Below are positions 36,370 to 39,731 of a stretch of 39,731 nt of DNA, one piece after another. Source of the stretch: Planctomycetota bacterium (lineage in GTDB: Bacteria > Planctomycetota > Planctomycetia > Pirellulales > Pirellulaceae). The notes beneath the pieces are model-generated. The model did no database searches. It saw only the letters and a program-made list of their open reading frames with translations, and was not told where the DNA came from. Both the position numbers and the translations under genes were made by a program. Location: assembly GCA_016872775.1 (NCBI GenBank), contig VGZA01000057.1, forward strand, positions 1 to 39,731, in the 5' to 3' direction. Every line of letters begins with the position of its first letter. Within the stretch, counting starts at the first letter, position 1.

Positions 36370-37586
36370 CTCGTAAACCTCGCATTGCAAAGGTCAAGAT
36401 AGTCGCCGATATCCAATTCGTCGCCATAGTCCACGAGCAACGTCAGTCGACGCACACCGGAAACGTCCAGAGACACCTCCTGTGGCTCCGCCCCACCGAC
36501 GATCGACTGGCTGTAGAGCTGCCGGTTGTCACCACGGATGAGGAGCTGCACATTTCCTGATTCGCCCAACCGATCATCAATACCCACGGTGGCGAGAAAT
36601 CGCTGTGCGTCCTTCGGGATCCGAAACGTAGCGACGGTGCGACTCCGCATCTGCAACCCACGATCGTAAGTTCGCCCGCCAAGCCGCATGGCGGAAGAAG
36701 CATCGCCGTCCGGCAATCCTCGGCCACTGAACCGCTGCAGGTTGCCGGCGGCGACCCGCGATTCAAAGAACGGCTGCCATTCCCAACTGTCGGGCTCGAT
36801 TGCATCTAAGTACTGCGTATTGACCACGGAATAGTCGAGCTGCCGCAGGGCCGACAACGGAATCCGCGATTTTGCACCCGCCGCGGAGCTCACCAACAGA
36901 GTTGTTCCCTCCAGTTGTATCGCTTTCGCGTTCCAGATCGAACGTGAGCTGTCGGTCAGGCGGCAGACGGCAGCCACTAGCTCGCGCCCCGGCGGCTGAA
37001 AGTAGATCAGCCCTTCCAGTTTCTCCCGCTTAATCTTGACCAGCTCACCGTCTAACTCGAAATGCACCGTATCCGCGGTGATTTCCTTGATTATTCCCTC
37101 CACCCGATCGAGTACGGTCGCGGGACGCTCCTCGCCTTCCGCAGGACGACCGGTCTTACGCACGATGACCACATCCCCTTTATTCTCGATCGCCAACTGT
37201 TCGTTCCACATCGGGTTCAGTTCCGTCGACCGTCGCAAGCGAATCCATTGAATCGCCCGGGAACTGACTTCCACCGGTTCCATTTCGACTCGCGTCAGGT
37301 TGGCCGTGCCCCGGCTGACAACGACCTGATTTCCCCAAAGTCGCGAACCGTCGATCAACTGTATCTGGACGCCATTGGCGGCCGTGGTGTCCAGCGGTTC
37401 GGTTAGCGCATCGACTGTGGCGACCTGCCGACCATCGACCCGAACGACGCCGTCGGCCGTCCGAATCGCCAACCCGTCCGCTGACACCTCCAGAAGCTCG
37501 CCGGAGGTCGTAGTTCCCGACAGTGCCGTCGCTTTGAACTCCGTTGCCAGGACTCCACTGATCAGGGCGTAAAAAATCATGCCCAT
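36366..37586 (-). CDS. Exported protein with C-terminal NPCBM-type domain
   Basis: A protein of about 406 residues with a short hydrophobic N-terminus (MGMIFYALISGVLA), so exported. The middle is beta-rich with repeated short motifs (ELLEVSADGLAIRTADG, GIIKEITADTVHFELDG). The C-terminal 120 residues match the NPCBM/NEW2 pattern (MRLGGRTYDRGLQMRSRTV, FLATVGIDDRLGESGNVQ, LTLLVDYGDELDIGDYLDL), a carbohydrate-binding-like beta-sandwich. The preferred start is the ATG at 37586, with AGGAG about 11 bases upstream; a GTG at 37610 is in frame. It lies 41 bp after the preceding gene and overlaps the HtrA-like protease gene by 4 bases. A role in recognising a glycan or glycoprotein near the protease is inferred. 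Confidence 0.82.
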   Translation of the reverse strand: MGMIFYALISGVLATEFKATALSGTTTSGELLEVSADGLAIRTADGVVRVDGRQVATVDALTEPLDTTAANGVQIQLIDGSRLWGNQVVVSRGTANLTRVEMEPVEVSSRAIQWIRLRRSTELNPMWNEQLAIENKGDVVIVRKTGRPAEGEERPATVLDRVEGIIKEITADTVHFELDGELVKIKREKLEGLIYFQPPGRELVAAVCRLTDSSRSIWNAKAIQLEGTTLLVSSAAGAKSRIPLSALRQLDYSVVNTQYLDAIEPDSWEWQPFFESRVAAGNLQRFSGRGLPDGDASSAMRLGGRTYDRGLQMRSRTVATFRIPKDAQRFLATVGIDDRLGESGNVQLLIRGDNRQLYSQSIVGGAEPQEVSLDVSGVRRLTLLVDYGDELDIGDYLDLCNARFTR

Positions 37587-37627
37587 TGCAAATTGCTCTC
37601 CTGCGGTCACGCGCGGCGCACAGGCCT

Positions 37628-38737
37628 CTAGCGCCGCCGCTCTTCCTGTGCCAGTTTCTTTAGATATTGTTTGATCGCATCGGTATGGTGGGCGGGGAGA
37701 TCCTTGCTCAGGTTCTGCATCGCCTCCTGCCGCTCCTTGGGCGGCAGATTTCCCCAGCCCGCCTTATTGCCAATGTTACGAGCGTCAACGTTGCCGGGAC
37801 CTTTGACACCACCCGGCGTACTGTCCGGTCGCGGCTGACTGGGCGCGGCTGAACCACCGCTGCTTTGCTGCTGCTGCTGCTGCTGCTGTTGCTCCAACTG
37901 TTCAATCATCTTGTCCAGCTTCTCAATAACATCGTCCTCTTCTTTGCGCACCGTCCTGCCGGCTCGCCCCAATTCCAAACGCCGGCGAATATCGTCCATC
38001 ATTCGAGCCACCTCGTCCAGCGAATCGGGCTTCAACGCCTGCAGGTCAGCCTGCATCAGCCGAGCCATCGTCTGAAAACGGCGGGGGATCGAATCCTCGT
38101 TCCGCATCAGCAACGTCAGGTCGGGAAGGCACTGTTCCTTCTTCAACAGTTGATGATGGGCGACGCTGCGATAGAACAGCAGCGATGCCGGATCGACAAC
38201 CTCGTCCACCTTGAGGCCAGTCAACTGCTCGAGTGCTTCGTCAAACAGTTCGCGCTGCGCCAACCAACGCCCGACGCCAAGTTTCAAACTGCCGCGAATC
38301 AAAATCGGCAACGATTCGCTGTCGAGGATCGCAAATCGCGGAATCGGTGTCGGCACTGTGTCCGACTTAAGAAATGCCGCCAGTTCCCTTGCGTCCGGTT
38401 CGACACAAGCCGTCGACTGAATCACACGATCCAGCACCTCCGCACCCGGACTGGGAGGGCCTCGGCCAATCCAGATGGCATCCAAGTGCGCGCGCTGCTC
38501 AACGGTTATCTCACGCGTACGCAACCAGGCTTCCAACTCCTGGCGAACTTGCGCCGGGTCGGCCGGCGCCCAGGTCGTCCGCTGGGAAAGCTCATCATCC
38601 GCCCTGCATCTCGAGAACGCGGCCCCCGCCCCATACACCGCAACAACCACGGCGATTCCAATCCGCCAGGATGTACCACGGATGGCCCGCCCGGAACTGC
38701 ATTTCGGACCGCTGGCCAATTTTTCGATTCCGTTCAT
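37628..38737 (-). CDS. Gln-rich exported or membrane-anchored helical protein of unknown function
   Basis: A 369-residue protein with one N-terminal hydrophobic segment (about residues 25-42, WRIGIAVVVAVYGAGAAFS). The body is helical (LRTREITVEQRAHLDAIW, HHQLLKKEQCLPDLTLLM) and may form TPR-like repeats. A Gln run of nine (37865-37891) follows a coiled-coil stretch (VIEKLDKMIEQLE). The C-terminal segment GWGNLPPKERQEAMQNLSKD, then a helix ending in KKLAQEERRR, is a motif I associate with other planctomycete envelope proteins, though no function is attached to it. It overlaps the upstream coiled-coil gene by 4 bases (ATGA). The neighbours imply a role in the same envelope complex. Confidence 0.8.
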   Translation of the reverse strand: MNGIEKLASGPKCSSGRAIRGTSWRIGIAVVVAVYGAGAAFSRCRADDELSQRTTWAPADPAQVRQELEAWLRTREITVEQRAHLDAIWIGRGPPSPGAEVLDRVIQSTACVEPDARELAAFLKSDTVPTPIPRFAILDSESLPILIRGSLKLGVGRWLAQRELFDEALEQLTGLKVDEVVDPASLLFYRSVAHHQLLKKEQCLPDLTLLMRNEDSIPRRFQTMARLMQADLQALKPDSLDEVARMMDDIRRRLELGRAGRTVRKEEDDVIEKLDKMIEQLEQQQQQQQQQSSGGSAAPSQPRPDSTPGGVKGPGNVDARNIGNKAGWGNLPPKERQEAMQNLSKDLPAHHTDAIKQYLKKLAQEERRR

Positions 38738-39731
38738 TGTTTCCCCTTTCCGAGCACGGTGTCGCGCGTAATCTGATGAATCTTCTGCTCGCGTTCCCCC
38801 AGCTTCTCCAACGCTTGCAACAGTTCGCTCTCCGTCGCCTGACCCACCGGATCCTCATCATCGTCAAGCAATTGCGCATACCGCCTCGTGCGACTGTTGA
38901 CGCGTAACTGCAACGAGCGAATCATTTTGAGTTCCGCGATCTTGTCGACCAGAGGTTGTTCCCCCTGCTGCTGCTGCTGCTGTTGCTGCTGCTGTTGCTG
39001 TTGCTGTTTATCCAGATCCTGCTGCGCTTTCTCCAGTGCCTCGATGATCTCCTCCAACGTCGCAATGACCTCTTCCTCGATTCCCTGGGTCACCGTTCCG
39101 ACTTCGATACGATCCAGTCGCGAAGCAACCATATCCATGTCGTCCCGCATCTGCTCGACGGTTTCCGGTAATGCGATCGATGATCCTTCCTCCAGTAACA
39201 GATTAAGGGCTTTCTCAGCGTCGTACATGATCTTTCGCTGATCGACCGCCACACGCCCGACCAGCACCGTCACGTCGTCTCCGCGCTGCGCCTGGGGAAT
39301 CCGATCAAACCGTTTGGTTGACTCGTACACTACCAGTTCCATCTGCAACATTTTTCGGAATCGCGTTTCAAGCATCGCCAACGCTCGCTGCATCTCCTCT
39401 TCCCGCATTTGCCGCAAGATCTGCTCCAGTTCCGCCTTGGCTTTCTCCAACTCCTCGCGAGCCTTTTGCTCCTCCTCACGAGCCTCCTTGCGGCGCGCGT
39501 CGGCAAGATGCCGCTCCGCCTCCTTCATGCGCTCCTGGGCAGCCTCGATACGCTTTCTCGCGGGCGTGGCTGGCCCGTCCTGCTGCTTGCCGTCCTGCTG
39601 CTTGCCGTCCTGTTGCTGACTGTCCTGTTGCTGACTGTCCTGTTGCTGACTGTCCTGTTGCTGACTGTCCTGTTGCTGACTGTCCTGTTGCTGACTGTCC
39701 TGTTGCTGACTGTCCTGCTGCTTGCCGTCCT
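38734..39731 (-). CDS. Gln-rich coiled-coil protein, 5' end cut by window edge
   Basis: At least 331 codons are visible, with no start seen before the right edge. The visible N-terminal part is a tandem pentapeptide repeat (DGKQQ and DSQQQ units). A long charged coiled coil follows ([38 protein letters not shown]), then a helical region with a 14-Gln run (38965-39006) and a C-terminal helix ([20 protein letters not shown]). This resembles the C-terminal half of large planctomycete membrane proteins with Gln-rich coiled coils, but the N-terminus needed to classify it is outside the window. An in-frame ATG at 39528 is probably internal, since the frame stays open through the repeats. Confidence 0.75.
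   Translation of the reverse strand, partial: DGKQQDSQQQDSQQQDSQQQDSQQQDSQQQDSQQQDSQQQDGKQQDGKQQDGPATPARKRIEAAQERMKEAERHLADARRKEAREEEQKAREELEKAKAELEQILRQMREEEMQRALAMLETRFRKMLQMELVVYESTKRFDRIPQAQRGDDVTVLVGRVAVDQRKIMYDAEKALNLLLEEGSSIALPETVEQMRDDMDMVASRLDRIEVGTVTQGIEEEVIATLEEIIEALEKAQQDLDKQQQQQQQQQQQQQQGEQPLVDKIAELKMIRSLQLRVNSRTRRYAQLLDDDEDPVGQATESELLQALEKLGEREQKIHQITRDTVLGKGKQ
38965..39006. repeat. CTG/TTG run encoding 14 glutamines
   Basis: Fourteen successive Gln codons (CAG/CAA on the minus strand) inside the coiled-coil gene; a similar nine-Gln run lies in the next gene at 37865-37891. Read on the plus strand it gives a spurious poly-leucine stretch. Confidence 0.95.
39577..39731. repeat. 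15-bp tandem repeat array encoding ([10 protein letters not shown]) pentapeptides
   Basis: Ten full 15-bp units plus a partial one run to the window edge. Two units at 39577-39606 and one at 39712-39726 encode DGKQQ; seven identical units at 39607-39711 encode DSQQQ. Unit length is a multiple of three, so changes in copy number keep the frame. The array continues beyond the window. Confidence 0.95.

Noticed and set aside
38956-39171. Plus-strand frame encoding a poly-leucine protein
   Set aside because: It arises from reading the CAG/CAA glutamine run on the wrong strand.
39577-39731. CRISPR-like repeat array
   Set aside because: The units are contiguous 15-bp repeats with no spacers and they encode a pentapeptide in frame.

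Overview
The window looks like a chromosomal segment of a planctomycete, probably of the Pirellulales/Planctomycetales type. The evidence is a cytochrome c–DUF1549–DUF1553 protein directly followed by a Tat-exported DUF1501 protein (a pairing typical of this phylum), a ceramidase-like secreted enzyme, a very large alpha-2-macroglobulin, a cascade of HtrA-like proteins, high GC and many 4-bp stop/start overlaps. No phage, CRISPR array or complete insertion sequence is visible. One degraded fragment that may be IS-derived lies beside a tRNA gene.

Left part (1-14.7 kb): a truncated ArsM-like arsenite methyltransferase (minus) runs off the left edge. It is followed by the DUF1549/DUF1553–DUF1501 pair (plus), a convergent ceramidase-like gene (minus), a class III aminotransferase overlapping ispG (plus), nadC (minus), a membrane-anchored helix-hairpin-helix protein overlapping uvrB (plus), and an ECF-type sigma factor overlapping a single-pass membrane protein that may be its regulator.

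Middle (14.7-29.6 kb): a small secreted protein; a tightly overlapping three-gene catabolic operon (phosphotriesterase-like lactonase, SelA/DgaE-like PLP enzyme, cog3964-type amidohydrolase); a minus-strand pair in which a 2010-residue alpha-2-macroglobulin with a thioester motif overlaps a class C beta-lactamase-like serine hydrolase; a cysteine desulfurase-like enzyme; a YkgJ-type cysteine-cluster protein; a UPF0104 multi-span membrane protein; and tRNA-Ala(GGC) with a recognisable promoter.

Right part (30.1-39.7 kb): one long minus-strand gene chain in which nearly every junction is a 1- or 4-base overlap. In transcription order it holds a Gln-rich coiled-coil protein cut by the right edge, a second Gln-rich secreted or anchored protein, an NPCBM-type exported protein, an HtrA-like protease with a complete triad, two HtrA-like paralogues whose triads are both destroyed (one also fused to an alpha/beta-hydrolase domain that has lost its nucleophile), a small four-span membrane protein and a metallophosphoesterase. 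This chain of one apparently active and two dead proteases, made together with coiled-coil and carbohydrate-binding-like partners, is the most interesting and least explained system here. The product is probably an envelope-associated complex, but its function cannot be read from sequence.
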